A stretch of 64,000 nucleotides of DNA. Source: Erinaceus europaeus. Lineage: Eukaryota > Chordata > Mammalia > Eulipotyphla > Erinaceidae. Under the pieces are notes generated by a model, which had not been told where the DNA came from, did no database searches, and was given only the letters and a program-made list of their open reading frames with translations. Position numbers and translations under genes: made by a program. Location of the stretch: positions 104,501,693 to 104,565,692 of the forward strand of contig NC_080166.1 of NCBI RefSeq assembly GCF_950295315.1. The letters are read 5' to 3'. Shown piece by piece: positions 11,790-22,128 of the stretch; within the stretch, counting starts at the first letter, position 1, and each line of letters opens with the position of its first letter.

Positions 11790-12221
11790 ATTTTTTAATT
11801 TTTTATTTAAGAAAGGATTAATGAACAAAGCCATAAGGTAGGAGGGGTACAACTCCACACAATTCCCACCACCCAATCTCCATAACCCACCCCCTCCCAT
11901 GATAGCTTTCCCATTCTCTAGCCCTCTGGGAGCATGGACCCAGGGTCGTTGAGGGTTGCAGAAGGTAGAAGGTCTGGCTTCTGTAATTGCTGCCCAGCTG
12001 AACATGGGCGTTGACTGGTCGGTCCATACTCCCAGTCTGCCTCTCTCTTTCCCTAGCAATGTGTGTCTCTGGGGAAGCTGAGCTCCAGGACATATTGGTG
12101 GGGTCTTCAATCCAGGGAAGCCTGGCCAGCATCCTGGTGGCATCTGGAACCTGGTGATTGAAAAGAGAGTTAACATATGAAGCCAAACAAATTGTTGAGC
12201 AATCATGGATCCCAAGCTTGT
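11790..12221 (-). mobile_element. Young L1 3' end (type ii 3'UTR), antisense
   Basis: After a poly-T start, this is the near-identical complement of 53,440-53,868 in the young L1. Homology stops just past CAATCATGGATCCCAAGCTT. It is a 5'-truncated insertion. Two overlapping minus-strand frames (176 and 136 codons) are open across it, which argues for low stop density rather than coding. Confidence 0.85.
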
Positions 12222-12780
12222 CACTCAAGGAATACTGGTCCTGAAATGAGTGTGGCCTAGAGTGTTCCTTGCTATGACCATGCGAGCTCAGACTGACAGG
12301 GATGCAGAGGTTACACAGGCTCCTGGGCTGATTATAATATTTTGGAATATACCAAAAATGGACTTACTAGCTGCTTCCAACAGGAAGATCCCAAATTTCA
12401 TCTGCTATACTTTTACTTTTAGATTCCTGATTATTAAACAACTTGTTCTGTTTTATATCTTAATGTTTTTCAGTAATCGATTTGCACATGCTACAATTAC
12501 ACAAACCTGAGTTCCCTATGCAGACAACCTCACCAATGTGTCATGGAACCCCACCTTCTCAGAGTCCTTACCCCGCTAGGGAAAGATAGAAATAGGTTGG
12601 TGTGGATCATTCTGTCAATGCCCAGCGGAGAAGCAGTTACAGAAGCCAAACCTTTCACCTTCTGAACTCCATAAAAATATTTGGTCCATACTCCCAGAGG
12701 GATAAAAAATAAGGAAACTTCCAATGAAGGGGAGGCGATATGGAACTCTAGTGGTCCCAGGATAGATCACTGTGGCAAAT
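12222..12780 (+). mobile_element. Older L1 type ii 3'UTR fragment
   Basis: Parallels the old 3'UTR copy at 20,100-20,800: GAGCTCAGACTGACAGGGAT, then CCTCACCAATGTGTCATGG and CATACTCCCAGAGGGATAAA. Orientation is opposite to the insertion at 11,790. Confidence 0.75.
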
Positions 12781-13440
12781 AGTGAATTATATTTATATAT
12801 TTACTTCAAGTTTGTAAGCAACTCTCTACCCTAATCCTGCTTCCTAGTTCTACTCTCTATTCTGACACCATCTCCCCAGACAATATTTTTAGTTCAACAG
12901 CATGTTAGCTGTCAAGCTCAAGCAAAGACAGCTAAGACTAGGCTCTTAGGAACATTCCTAAAATAGACTTCCTAGCTTCCTTCTATGCTAAAGTCCCTAC
13001 TTTAATTTGCTCTATTCCTTCCTATGGTTCCTGTTTATTAAACAATTTGTCCTGCATTTTATCTTACTTCATTTCAGTCACCAAGTTGCAGACACTACCA
13101 TAATGTCATCCTAATGTCCCTTTGCAGAGAATCTCACCAATGTGTCCTGGAACCTCACCTCTCCAGAGCTCTACCCCACTAGGGAAAAATAGAAACAGAC
13201 TGGAAGTATGGATTGACCTGCCAAAGCCCGTGTCCAGTGGAGAAACAATTACAGAAGCCAGAACTGCCACCTTCTGCACCCCAAAGAGAATTTTGGTACA
13301 TATTCCCAGAGGGATAAAGAATAGGGAAGTTTCCAATGGAGGGGATAAGACATGGAACTCTGGTCATTGGAACTACATGGAATTTTACCCTTATTATCTT
13401 ACAGCCTTGTAAATCAATATTAAATCACTAATAAAAACTA
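12781..13440 (+). mobile_element. Older L1 type ii 3'UTR, with 3' end
   Basis: A second copy of the same 3'UTR follows directly. It runs from CTCTACCCTAATCCTGCTTC through CACCAATGTGTCCTGGAACC to an end TCACTAATAAAAACTAAAG. The short frames in it are homologous to those in other 3'UTR copies. Confidence 0.8.
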
Positions 13441-13448
13441 AAGAAAAA

Positions 13449-13654
13449 GGGGCCTGGCGCTGGCACACCTGGTTGAGCACACATATTACAGTGCAAGGAC
13501 CCAGGTTCAAGTCCTACCCTTGGTCCCCACCTACCAGGGGAAAGCTTTTCAAATGCTGAAGCAGGGCTGCAGGTGTCTCTCTGTATCTCTCCACCTATAT
13601 ATCTCCCTTCCATTTCAATTTCTGGGTGTCTTTATCAAATAAATAAAGATATGA
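13449..13654 (+). mobile_element. S2 SINE
   Basis: GGCACACCTGGTTGAGCAC head, GGTCCCCACCTACCAGGGG, GCAGGGCTGCAGGTGTCTC and an end AATAAATAAAGATATGA. The next SINE landed in its A-rich tail. Confidence 0.85.
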
Positions 13655-13941
13655 TTTTTTTAAATATTTATTTTATTTATTTATTCCCTTTTGTTGCCCT
13701 TGCTGTTTTATTGTTGTAGTTATTATTGTTGTTGTCGTTGTTGAATAGGACAGAGAGAAATGGAGAGAGGAGGGGAAGACAGAGAGGAGGAGAGAAGGAT
13801 AGACACCTGCAGACCTGCTTCATCGACTATGAAGGGACTCCCCTGCAGGTGGGGAGCCGGGGTTCGAACCGGGATCCTTATGCCGGTCCTTGTGCTTTGC
13901 GCCACCTGCGCTTAACCCGCTGCGCTACAGCCTGACTCCCC
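13655..13941 (-). mobile_element. Young S1 SINE, antisense, intact Pol III boxes
   Basis: Inserted in the tail of the S2 copy. AAGATATGA at 13,646-13,654 is repeated at 13,942-13,950 as a target-site duplication. On the minus strand the head has a perfect A box (TAGCGCAGCGGG, 13,916-13,927) and a B box (GGTTCGAACCC, 13,860-13,870). Several CpGs survive, which suggests youth. This copy lacks the GGCCTCC...CCCTGG tail and ends in a TTTA-type tail. Confidence 0.9.
13860..13927 (-). promoter_or_regulatory. RNA polymerase III internal promoter (A and B boxes)
   Basis: The A box fits TRGCNNAGYNGG exactly. The B box fits GGTTCGANNCC. Their spacing of about 45 bp is typical of tRNA-type promoters. 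Confidence 0.75.
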
Positions 13942-13950
13942 AAGATATGA

Positions 13951-14189
13951 ATTTTTAATTAAGAAAAAAAGTGTGTTGTTGTTGTTATTGTTGTTGTTGC
14001 TTCTTCACTACCAGGAAATAGGTCTCTTCTCCTAAAAGAAGGTATCAAGGTCTCCTCATTGAAAAGGAAACCAGAAGATACTTCAGTTTGGTCCAATTTG
14101 ATTCCCAAATTTATGCCAAGTATCAGGCTGGTATTATCAGGATGATCTATTAATTTTGTTTTACTGCTTTAAAATACTTTGTTTTTTGG
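13951..14189. other. Short unassigned stretch with GTT repeats
   Basis: GTTGTT units near 13,975-14,000, then unassigned DNA. Confidence 0.5.
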
Positions 14190-14312
14190 GGGGGAAGATT
14201 CATAGCAATGATCAGCTCTGGCTTATCATCATAAGGTACTGAACCAGGGACCTCAGTGTCTCAGGCATGAAAGTCTTTAGCATAACTAGTATGATGTCTC
14301 TCCAGTTCCCAC
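14190..14312 (-). mobile_element. S3 SINE, antisense
   Basis: CAGCTCTGGCTTATCATC, AGGCATGAAAGTCTTTAG and TGATGTCTCTCCAGTTCCC are the S3 landmarks in reverse. Confidence 0.75.
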
Positions 14313-16001
14313 CAATTAATTTTAACTTAGGCATGCAATGTCCTTATCTATCATACCAGTTCACACACCTGCTTACATTGATTTCTTAAGTCATGCTCTC
14401 TACTGCCTCCACCTTTGTTTACATCAGGGTGGAAACACTCTAGTTCAATGACCCCCATCTTTTAATCAGCAGAAGTAATTAACACTGATGGACATAACAT
14501 TACCATCTGTCAGAATCACTACTGCAATACATTTAACAAACATACATTTAACAAACCCTTATTCCCTTATTTTGGAGCTTATTTAGTATTTTCCACAAGT
14601 ATCTGTCCTTGTTCATTTGATGTTCATTTTAGCCATAGTATTTGCTTTGTCATTGGAATGTCAGTGTGTGGTGTAAATAGAAGGTTTAAACAAGACAGGA
14701 AAATTGCACTGGCCTTCTGTAATCTTTGGTCTGTCATGGTAAAAGTGTGACTGGATCCAATATGAGAGAAGGAGCACACCAGACAATCTATAGCCTCAGG
14801 AATAAGAAATGGATCTATGTTGTTCTATGCCAGTGAAACATTTTATGCTGTTTGTTATCCTGAAAAACTAAAAAAACTTAGTCATATATGAAAAGTCTCA
14901 GATTTCCCAAAACAGTGATTTTACAGTGTTTGGGAGAAGTTTTATAGTAAGTAATGTTTCCATTTAGCCTGCATTTTAAAGAAACTGGCAGCAGCTGCTA
15001 GAATTTATAAATATATACTGTTAAATAACAAAAACGCAACCAGGTTAATGTTAAATACAAGTTGGTTTTAAAAGATATATGAATTGAGCAGCACCTCATC
15101 TAGCAAATAGACAATGCAACAAGTCAATAAACATGATAGGTTTTAATAGTAACAAAGATGGTGGGGTAGAATGTTAACAGAAAATAAATGATTACTAAAG
15201 ACAATATCTTTCTCCATTAAGGAAAAGCAGTGTGATTTATCAGGGAGACTACTGTTGATCAGGTTAGTTAAAATTCTGACTTTTGTAGAGAATGAAATTG
15301 TAGTGAAGTTAGGTATTAAGTCTTTCTAGGGCATGTGTAAATGACTGCATTTTAGGATTGTCACGTCCTTTTTTAATAGTACATACATTGAAGAATATTC
15401 ATATATGTACATGCATGTATGTATATGTGGTGATTGTCTTATACTTTTCCCAAAACACCCAAAATACAAATATTCACTAGTTATGTCTGTCCTGCATATT
15501 TATTTTTATTCTAATACTTAGAAAATTCATAGTTAATGGAGGTAATCTTGATTTTATCACTTGAATCAAATGACAAAGCCTCCAGGATGGTGTTATGTAT
15601 TTATTTACTCAGTCTGTTTAAATGGCATAGGCTTATTTAAGAATACACTTTTTAAACAATTATTTTAGTTTCTAAAAATGTTATAGTACTCTCTATAAAA
15701 TTGCAACTTTATGTTGAAATAAATCAATTACATTTATATTTGTCATCACAACCTGACAGAAAATGATGTTATGCTGTTTGCATTAATTTTCTTGAAAGGT
15801 ATTTTAAGCTTTTAACTATCATATTATTTGGCTAGAAAATTAGAAATATCACTTTCATAAAATTACTCTATAGTCACAAATATTTATATGGATCAAGTTA
15901 AGATTATTTTTACCACAGGATGTTACAAAATGAGGAGCAAATATTTAAATGACAAACTGACTTCTTCATCTATCCTAAACATATAAGTATATATCAAGGA
16001 T
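14313..16001. other. 1.7-kb AT-rich stretch, no recognised feature
   Basis: No repeat that I can name and no open frame of interest. It ends at the minisatellite. Confidence 0.5.
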
Positions 16002-16110
16002 AAAAGCACATTTAAATACTTTACAAAAAAAAGCACATTTAAATACTTTACAAACAAAAGCACATTTAAATACTTTACAAAAAAAGCACATTTAAATACT
16101 TTACAAAAAA
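16002..16110. repeat. 27-bp minisatellite, 4 copies
   Basis: A unit around AAAGCACATTTAAATACTTT recurs with GCAC at 16,006, 16,033, 16,060 and 16,086 (periods 27, 27, 26). On the minus strand it encodes the repeated peptide VKYLNVL inside a 75-codon frame. This is a by-product of period 27 being divisible by three. Confidence 0.9.
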
Positions 16111-16164
16111 AAACTGTTTTCCAACACCACTGCAATGAAGCAAGGGACATTTTCCATATGAATT

Positions 16165-16377
16165 CCTTTTTTAAAAAATTTTATTTCTTGGATGGAGACA
16201 GAGAGAAATTGAGAGGGCAGTGGGAGGGAGAGAGGGAGAGAGAAAGAGAGACACCTGCAGACCTGCTTTATCCCTTGTGAAGTTTTCCCTGTACAAGTGG
16301 GGACCAAGGGCTTGAACCCAGTTCCTTGTGCACTGTAATGTGTGTGATTAACCAGGTGCACCATCACCTGGCTCCCC
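16165..16377 (-). mobile_element. S2 SINE, antisense
   Basis: Starts at the A-tail complement, then GGATGGAGACAGAGAG, GAGACACCTGCAGACCTGC and the head complement TGATTAACCAGGTGCACC. Confidence 0.85.
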
Positions 16378-17499
16378 AAATGAATTCTTTAGCGCAACTT
16401 TTTATTTCTGTCTATTATCACCATGTGTATAAATACAACGATTACATAAAAAAAAAAAAAACAATTTTACCTCCTGAAACAGCATCCCAAAATCCAATAC
16501 ATTTTTATTATTTTACTTTTGGTTCATAGATATACATGTTTTACAATAATAGGTGGCAAAGTGAGAGCAGAGTTTACAAAAAAATATATGAACAATTAAA
16601 TCATATTTAAATATAACAGTGATTGATGTTTCATCTACAGTTTGGTTGTATCATATGCTAGTCTTTTTATATCTCATTTTTGACATATATGTTACTATCT
16701 ATTTAACTTGGTTCAATTCCCCTTACACTTACATATATGGAGTTTGATATAACTGTAGTCTATGCCTCACATACAAAAGAAAAATGAAATATAAGGATAT
16801 CCCACTAAGATTCACTTAGAATTATCTTTCTGAACTGAAGAAGCATAAAACATTTTCCAGACTTTATTTATTGTTATGTTAGGGAATTATGGATGGCAAA
16901 ATACCAAGTCCTATATATTTTTGAAGATTTCTTTGAACTTCTACAGAAAACATGGTTATGGAATGACTAAAAGAAACTAGGTACATTTTGGTCATCAACC
17001 AAGTGTCCTTATTTATTTAGAAATAAAGTGACATAATAATAGAAGATAGGCATATATCTTAATTTTTGCTACTTCTTTTACTTTTCAAAATTGATAACTT
17101 CCAATGTTGCTCTTCAAGCTGTACTTATACATGCATAAAATTAAATTGTGTCTATCTAGCTTTCATAAATGTAAGTGGAAAACACTATTATTATCCATTT
17201 TTAGCTAGAATTAACAAAATTTAGTATCTTGACATTTCCCTCTTGATTAGCCAAGGTTCTCTAATAGAGAAATGCAGTCCAAATTACAAGACTCAAAATA
17301 ACTGACAGTTTAGTAAGCTGTTTTGCAATAGTTTCAGATTCCCTTCAAGGAATAGGATAACACAACACACTCAAATTTAATTCAGTGTATTCCACAAGAT
17401 GCCGTGAAGCAATTAAAATTCTTGCTCCTAACAGAAAGTTCTGAACTAATGAAAGTCATTTGTGTTTCTGATTACAGCACAGATATAGTTGTTTTTTAA
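16378..17499. other. 1.1-kb AT-rich stretch, no recognised feature
   Basis: No repeat or coding signal that I can name. Confidence 0.5.
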
Positions 17500-17757
17500 A
17501 AATATTTATTTATTTATTTATTTATTCCCTTCTGTTGCCCTTGTTTTATTGTTGTAGTTATTGATGCTGTTGTTGTTGGATAAGACAGAGAGAAATGAAG
17601 AGAGGAGGGGAAGACAGAGATGGGGAGAGAGAGATATACACCTGCAGACCTGCTTCACAGCCTGTGAAGCAAGTCCCCTGCAGGTGGGGAGCCTGGGGCT
17701 CAAACCTGGATCCTTAGACCCGTCCTTGTGATTTGCACCACCTGCGCTTAAGCCGGA
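17500..17757 (-). mobile_element. S1 SINE, antisense
   Basis: TTTA-type start, then TTGTTGGATAAGACAGAGAG, ACACCTGCAGACCTGCTTC, CTGCAGGTGGGGAGCCTGG and a head ending CCTGCGCTTAAGCC. ATAGTT...TTTTTAAA flanks both sides as a probable imperfect target-site duplication. Confidence 0.85.
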
Positions 17758-18103
17758 CATAGTTTTTTAAAAGAGAAGCACATTGGTTATTTGACATGAA
17801 CGAGATGAGTAGATTTTCAGATGTTGGTAGAAACAGAGTTCCAAACAATGGTAACTAAGGTTTTTCTTTGCACATTGCAATTTTCTTCTCTGTTTATCAA
17901 TGGCTCTCAATTCTTGCTGCCTTCACTATATTGGCATGTACTCTCTCCATTTGTCAATAAACTGACCATATTTTTTTATTTATTACTGTTCAAAAAGCAG
18001 GTTATGTATATCTTCATACTCAACAAAGAAAATATTATAAAACACTGTTTGGTCTTAATATTCCTATGACTGGATTATACATCTAGGATTTAATTCTATC
18101 CTT
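17758..18103. other. Short AT-rich stretch, no recognised feature
   Basis: An 82-codon plus-strand frame at 17,821-18,069 has no recognisable domain. Nothing else seen. Confidence 0.45.
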
Positions 18104-18149
18104 ATGTTTCTCTCTTTCTTTCTTTCCTTCTTCCTTTGTTTCACTTTTT

Positions 18150-18203
<54 letters not shown>

Positions 18204-18280
18204 TTTCTTTCTTCCTTTCTTTCTTCCTTTCTTTCTTTCTTTTTCTTTCTTTCTTTCTTTTTCTTTCTTTCTTTCTCTCC
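18104..18280. repeat. (CTTT)n polypyrimidine microsatellite
   Basis: About 175 bp of CTTT units with occasional CCTT variants. It stands where the head of the following S1 copy should be. Phe/Leu/Ser-rich frames across it are translations of the repeat. Confidence 0.95.
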
Positions 18281-18452
18281 CCACCTGCAAGGCAGTCAAT
18301 TCATGGGTGTTAAAGCAGGTCTGCCGGTGTCTTTCCCCCTCTCTGTCTTTCCCTCCTCTCTCCATTTCTCTCTGTCCTATCCAGTAAGAACAACAATAGT
18401 AACTACAACAATAAAACAAGGGCAACAAATTGGAATAAATATTAAAAAAAAA
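18281..18452 (+). mobile_element. S1 SINE lacking its tRNA-like head
   Basis: Starts at CTCCCCACCTGCAAGG, then TAAAGCAGGTCTGCCGGTGT, the CT block, the CAA-rich block, and an A-rich tail. The head is absent and a CTTT tract abuts the break. Confidence 0.8.
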
Positions 18453-18529
18453 AAAGAAATACACATATGTGTACATGCAAGTATTTAGACATAGCTCTTC
18501 AGCCTGAACTTGCATTTTTTAGGGAAACA

Positions 18530-18587
18530 GATTAGATTAGATTAGATTAGATTAGATTAGATTAGATTAGATTAGATTAGATTAGAT
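18530..18587. repeat. (GATTA)n pentanucleotide repeat
   Basis: About 11.6 perfect GATTA units. No SINE tail is visible next to it, so its origin is unclear. Confidence 0.95.
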
Positions 18588-18842
18588 ATCTCCATAAACA
18601 AAGTGATCAGAAAGGTCAAAGGCCCTCAAGTACAATTCCTTGAAATGGATGAACTCCTTTCAATTTGACCCAAGAAAGATATTTTCAATTACATTGACAA
18701 AAGCATAAACATGGTGTATAGTTTCCAATCCTTAACTTTCATCATCAAAATAAATCATGTAGACAAAGTTTAAGATGATGTGAAAAAAAGAAAAAAACAA
18801 TCTGAAAGTGTTTACAGCATTTGGTAAAGAAATGAGCATGAA

Positions 18843-19141
18843 GGGGAGTCGGGCAGTAGAGCAGTGGGTTAAGCATGCAGGTAACGCAAAGTGCAAGAAC
18901 CAGCATAAGGATCCTGGTTCTAGCCCCTGGCTCCCCACCTGCAGTTGAGTCACTTCACAAGCGGTGAAGCAGGCCTGTAGGTGTCTATCTTTCTCTCCCC
19001 GTCTCTGTCTTCCTCCTCCTCTCTCCATTTCTCTCTGTCCTATCCAACAATGATGACAACAATAATAACTACAACAATGAAAAACAACAAGGGCAACAAA
19101 AGGGAATAAATTAAATAAATATTTTTTAAAAAACATTAAAA
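18843..19141 (+). mobile_element. S1 SINE with 16-bp target-site duplication
   Basis: GGGGAGTCGGGCAGTAG head, GTGAAGCAGGCCTGTAGGTG, CT and CAA blocks and an A-rich tail. AAAGAAATGAGCATGA at 18,826-18,841 is repeated at 19,142-19,157. The AGAGCAGTGGG stretch degrades the A box. Confidence 0.9.
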
Positions 19142-19157
19142 AAAGAAATGAGCATGA

Positions 19158-19589
19158 GGGATCAGATAGTTAAATCAAAGACAATAAATATAGAATCTCT
19201 TCTGAAGAGATTTTAAAGTGCTTTAAAGTGAATATTTGAACCATAATCATAAGTAACTTCATTAATTTTTCTAGGATCCTTGTTAATTATATAGTACCTA
19301 CCAACTGATCCCTAAATTAAATAATATAGAATATCACAAATATTTCACATATTTTCATTGCATGGTTCTAAACTATAAAGTTCTAAACTATGAAGTTCTA
19401 AATTATAAAAGCATCAATTTGTGAAATTTCCAGATATCTTATAATAAACCTGTTGATTTCAGAGAGATATTGTGTTTGATAAATGCACCCATATGAATAC
19501 ACAGATAGAAATTTTTAAAGTACTCTTTGCAGAAATCTTTGTAATTTTTTATTATTTCCAGATAGGGCTGATGTACACACATGTATCAA
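19158..19589. other. AT-rich stretch with a small tandem repeat
   Basis: At 19,364-19,409 a ~16-bp unit (GTTCTAAACTATAAA) is repeated three times with changes. Nothing else recognised. Confidence 0.55.
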
Positions 19590-20935
19590 TAAATTAGGGC
19601 AAAATACATACCTTAAAGCAAAAGTGCACAATAGTTTGCAGTAAGTCAATAAATGAAGCAAGCAAGTAGAAAGACCTAAAAAGACACCTAAAAGTACCTA
19701 ATGAAATACTGTCTACTTAGACTTAGGTACCCTCCTCACCTACTTCCTATTATACTTCCCTCACTCACACCAAAGCCAACCTTATCAAAGTAAGGACAGC
19801 AAAAGCTGAATAAGGGCAAGAGACTGGCATACTTTAACGATGACTTTTTAGTCACAATCAGGCCACCCCCTCACCTGGGGCCCTAGTCGGGGAGTCCTAA
19901 GATTCCAAAACAGACAGGACAGGCTTGGACCTCGAATAGATCCCTCTCTCCATTGTTCCTGGTCATTTCTATCAGGAACAACACAATAGACCCCTTTGTG
20001 GGCCCCCATAGGACCTTGCCCCCAACTCGGATCAACAATGGTAGAAAATGTTCCGACCTCCGAAGGGAGGCTGGACAACATACTTTATATTCCACCTGAG
20101 GAAGATGGGTTCCGAAATTGGGACAGCTTGAAACATTCCTACTGTGACCATAGAATGTGAGCTCAGATCTACAAAGATACAGAGGTCACCTAGGCTCCTA
20201 AACTGAATATGGGCCCCAGATCACATCAAATCATTGGGGTTTACAGTCAACAATATTTATATACCTTTCCTGTATTTGGGAGCTACTCTCTTCCCTGATC
20301 CAGCTTTCTGTTCCTTTTTCTAGCCATGACATCATCTCCCCAGACAATAACTTGGGTCCACCTGCATATCAGATTTCAGGATTAGGCTAAAAAAAAAAAA
20401 AAAAAGACCTAGTATAGTCATGGGCTTTTTGGAACATAACTAAAATAGGACTGCTAACTATCTACAAAATGGAGACCCCCAACCCTTCACCTGAACTATT
20501 CCAGCCTTTAGGTTCATGATTAGTCAACAATTATTTTGGCTCTATATGTTAACTTTTCCTTCAGCCACCAGGTTCCAGATGTTAACATGATGCCAATCAG
20601 ACTTCCCTGTACAGACAACCCCACCAATGTGTCCTGGAGCCCTGCTTCCTCAGAACCCTGCCCCACAAGGGAAAGAGAAAGACAGGCTGGGAGTATGGAT
20701 CAACCTGCCAATGTTCAGCAGGGAAGCAATTACAGAAGCCAGACCTTCCACCTTCTGCACCCCATAATGACCTTGGATCCATACTCCCAGAGGGAAAAAG
20801 AATAGGAAAAAGCTATCAGGGGAGGGGGGTGTTTATAGAGTTCTGGTGGTGGGAATTGTGTGGAGTTATACCCCTCTTATCCTATGGTTTTTGTCAGTGT
20901 TTCCTTTTTATAAATAAAAATTTAAGAAAAAGAAT
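19590..20935 (+). mobile_element. Older L1 type ii 3'UTR, long copy
   Basis: Collinear with 53,350-53,860 of the young L1 at its ends: GCAAAATACATACCTTAAAG, GTTCCAGATGTTAACATGAT, CCACCAATGTGTCCTGGAGC, then the 3' end GGGAATTGTGTGGAGTTATA and TTTATAAATAAAAA. The middle (19,860-20,100) is GC-richer and has no counterpart that I can align by eye. Frames of 62-89 codons reflect this shared 3'UTR. Confidence 0.75.
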
Positions 20936-21058
20936 AGGGAAGCTATCAAGGGAGGGGATTGGATACAGAGCTCTAGGGGTGGGCACTGTGTGGAAATGTA
21001 CCCCTCTTATCCTATAGTATTGTCAATATTCCCATTTTATAAATAAAAATATTAAAAA
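20936..21058 (+). mobile_element. Duplicated L1 type ii 3' terminus
   Basis: Immediately repeats the last ~120 bp of the 3'UTR: AAGCTATCAAGGGAGGGGAT, CACTGTGTGGAAATGTACCC and TTATAAATAAAAAT. It is either a tandem duplication or a second very short insertion. Confidence 0.75.
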
Positions 21059-21137
21059 CAAAAATTTCTACAAAAAATTGAGGCAAATGACAAGTGTCTC
21101 AAATACTGTAATGCACTATTGACAGATATAAAATAAA

Positions 21138-21365
21138 TTGTGGGGGTTAGGTGGTGGTACACATGATTAAGTGCACGTGCTACAGTGCACAAGGACCCAA
21201 GTTTGAGCCCCCAGTCCCCACCTGCAGAGGAAAAGCTTTGCGAGTGGTAAAGTGAGTCTGCAGATGTCTCTCTGTCTCTCTCCCTCTCTAGCTTCCCTCC
21301 TCCTCTCAATTTCTGGCTGTCTCTATCCAGTATATAAATGAAGATAATAAACCATTTTAAAAATA
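21138..21365 (+). mobile_element. S2 SINE
   Basis: GTGGTGGTACACATGATTAAG head, CAGTCCCCACCTGCAGAGG and CTGGCTGTCTCTATCCAG. TAAAATAAATTGT flanks both sides as a target-site duplication. Confidence 0.88.
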
Positions 21366-21414
21366 AATAAAAACTAAAATAAATTGTAAATTTTTCAAAC
21401 ATTTATGTATTCAT

Positions 21415-21532
21415 TTTAATGCGAGACCAGTGTACCCTTAAGTTCAGGCATATGGAAGTGCCAGGATTGAAACCGGGGCCTCTGAGACCTCAAGCATGCA
21501 AGTCAGAGCAATTCCACTATTCTCTATCCCTA
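21415..21532 (-). mobile_element. Degenerate tRNA-like SINE, antisense
   Basis: Contains GGATTGAAACCGGGGCCTC (B-box-like on the minus strand) and CAAGCATGCAAGTCAGAGC. Closest to S3/S4 but too diverged to assign. Confidence 0.5.
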
Positions 21533-21726
21533 TGCACATTTTGTCAGCATTCAGCTATAAGTCATCTTCAGAGTTACTGAAGTGCAAAAATCAATGTAAA
21601 ATGTACACATATGTATCCATATTCACATACCAAGACACATACAAAACACTAATACTATTTGTACTGCTGAAAATATGATTCAGTTCTAATTTAGTTGGTG
21701 TATTTCCCAGTGGAACCAAAACTGTC

Positions 21727-21885
21727 CATCAGGGGCTAGAGAAATACCTCACCCAGGAGGGAGTGTGCTTTGCCAAGACATGTATGAAGGGCTTGGGGAT
21801 AAAAGAAATCCCCCAGGTACCTTAGTGTCTCTCCCTTTGTCTCTGTGAATGATTAAGTGCTGGAAGCAGTGAAATCACACATGTA
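21727..21885 (+). mobile_element. S4 SINE
   Basis: GGGGCTAGAGAAATACCTCA, GTGTGCTTTGCCAAGACATG and GCTGGAAGCAGTGAAATCAC are the S4 landmarks. Confidence 0.65.
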
Positions 21886-22041
21886 CAAGTCACCTTTTTT
21901 GAACAATACAAGTATTGAGCAATCTTTCTGAGGAACCATATAATCTAAAATATAATTCAAATATTTTAAATATTGATATGTATATAACAAATTATTTAGC
22001 TTGCTTATATATAAGGTATATCATTTGACACATGGATACAT

Positions 22042-22128
22042 CCGTCTGGCTATTCTATGGTTTTTATATCTAAAAACCTTTCATACCTAAACATTTTAAG
22101 ATATGAAAACCATAAACTAGCCAGACAG
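22042..22128. other. 87-bp imperfect hairpin (30-bp arms)
   Basis: Arms at 22,042-22,071 and 22,099-22,128 are complementary at 26 of 30 positions, plus one G-T pair when the plus strand is folded. The loop is 27 nt. It lies in DNA where I recognise no repeat. The size and shape fit a microRNA precursor, but they also fit a palindromic DNA-transposon remnant. I recognise no miRNA seed. Confidence 0.6.

Noticed and set aside
13860..13927. tRNA gene
   Set aside because: The A and B boxes belong to an S1 SINE with CT and CAA blocks; no cloverleaf with paired acceptor ends.
16002..16110. CRISPR-like array
   Set aside because: Direct tandem units with no spacers, in a mammalian context.
18104..18387. 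Plus-strand frames of 69-83 codons and a 124-codon minus-strand frame
   Set aside because: They translate the CTTT repeat (Phe/Leu/Ser or Lys/Glu/Arg) and the adjoining SINE.
22042..22128. Known microRNA, such as a miR-135 relative (TATGG followed by a T run)
   Set aside because: Only a few bases agree and the opposite arm does not fit; left as an unassigned hairpin.
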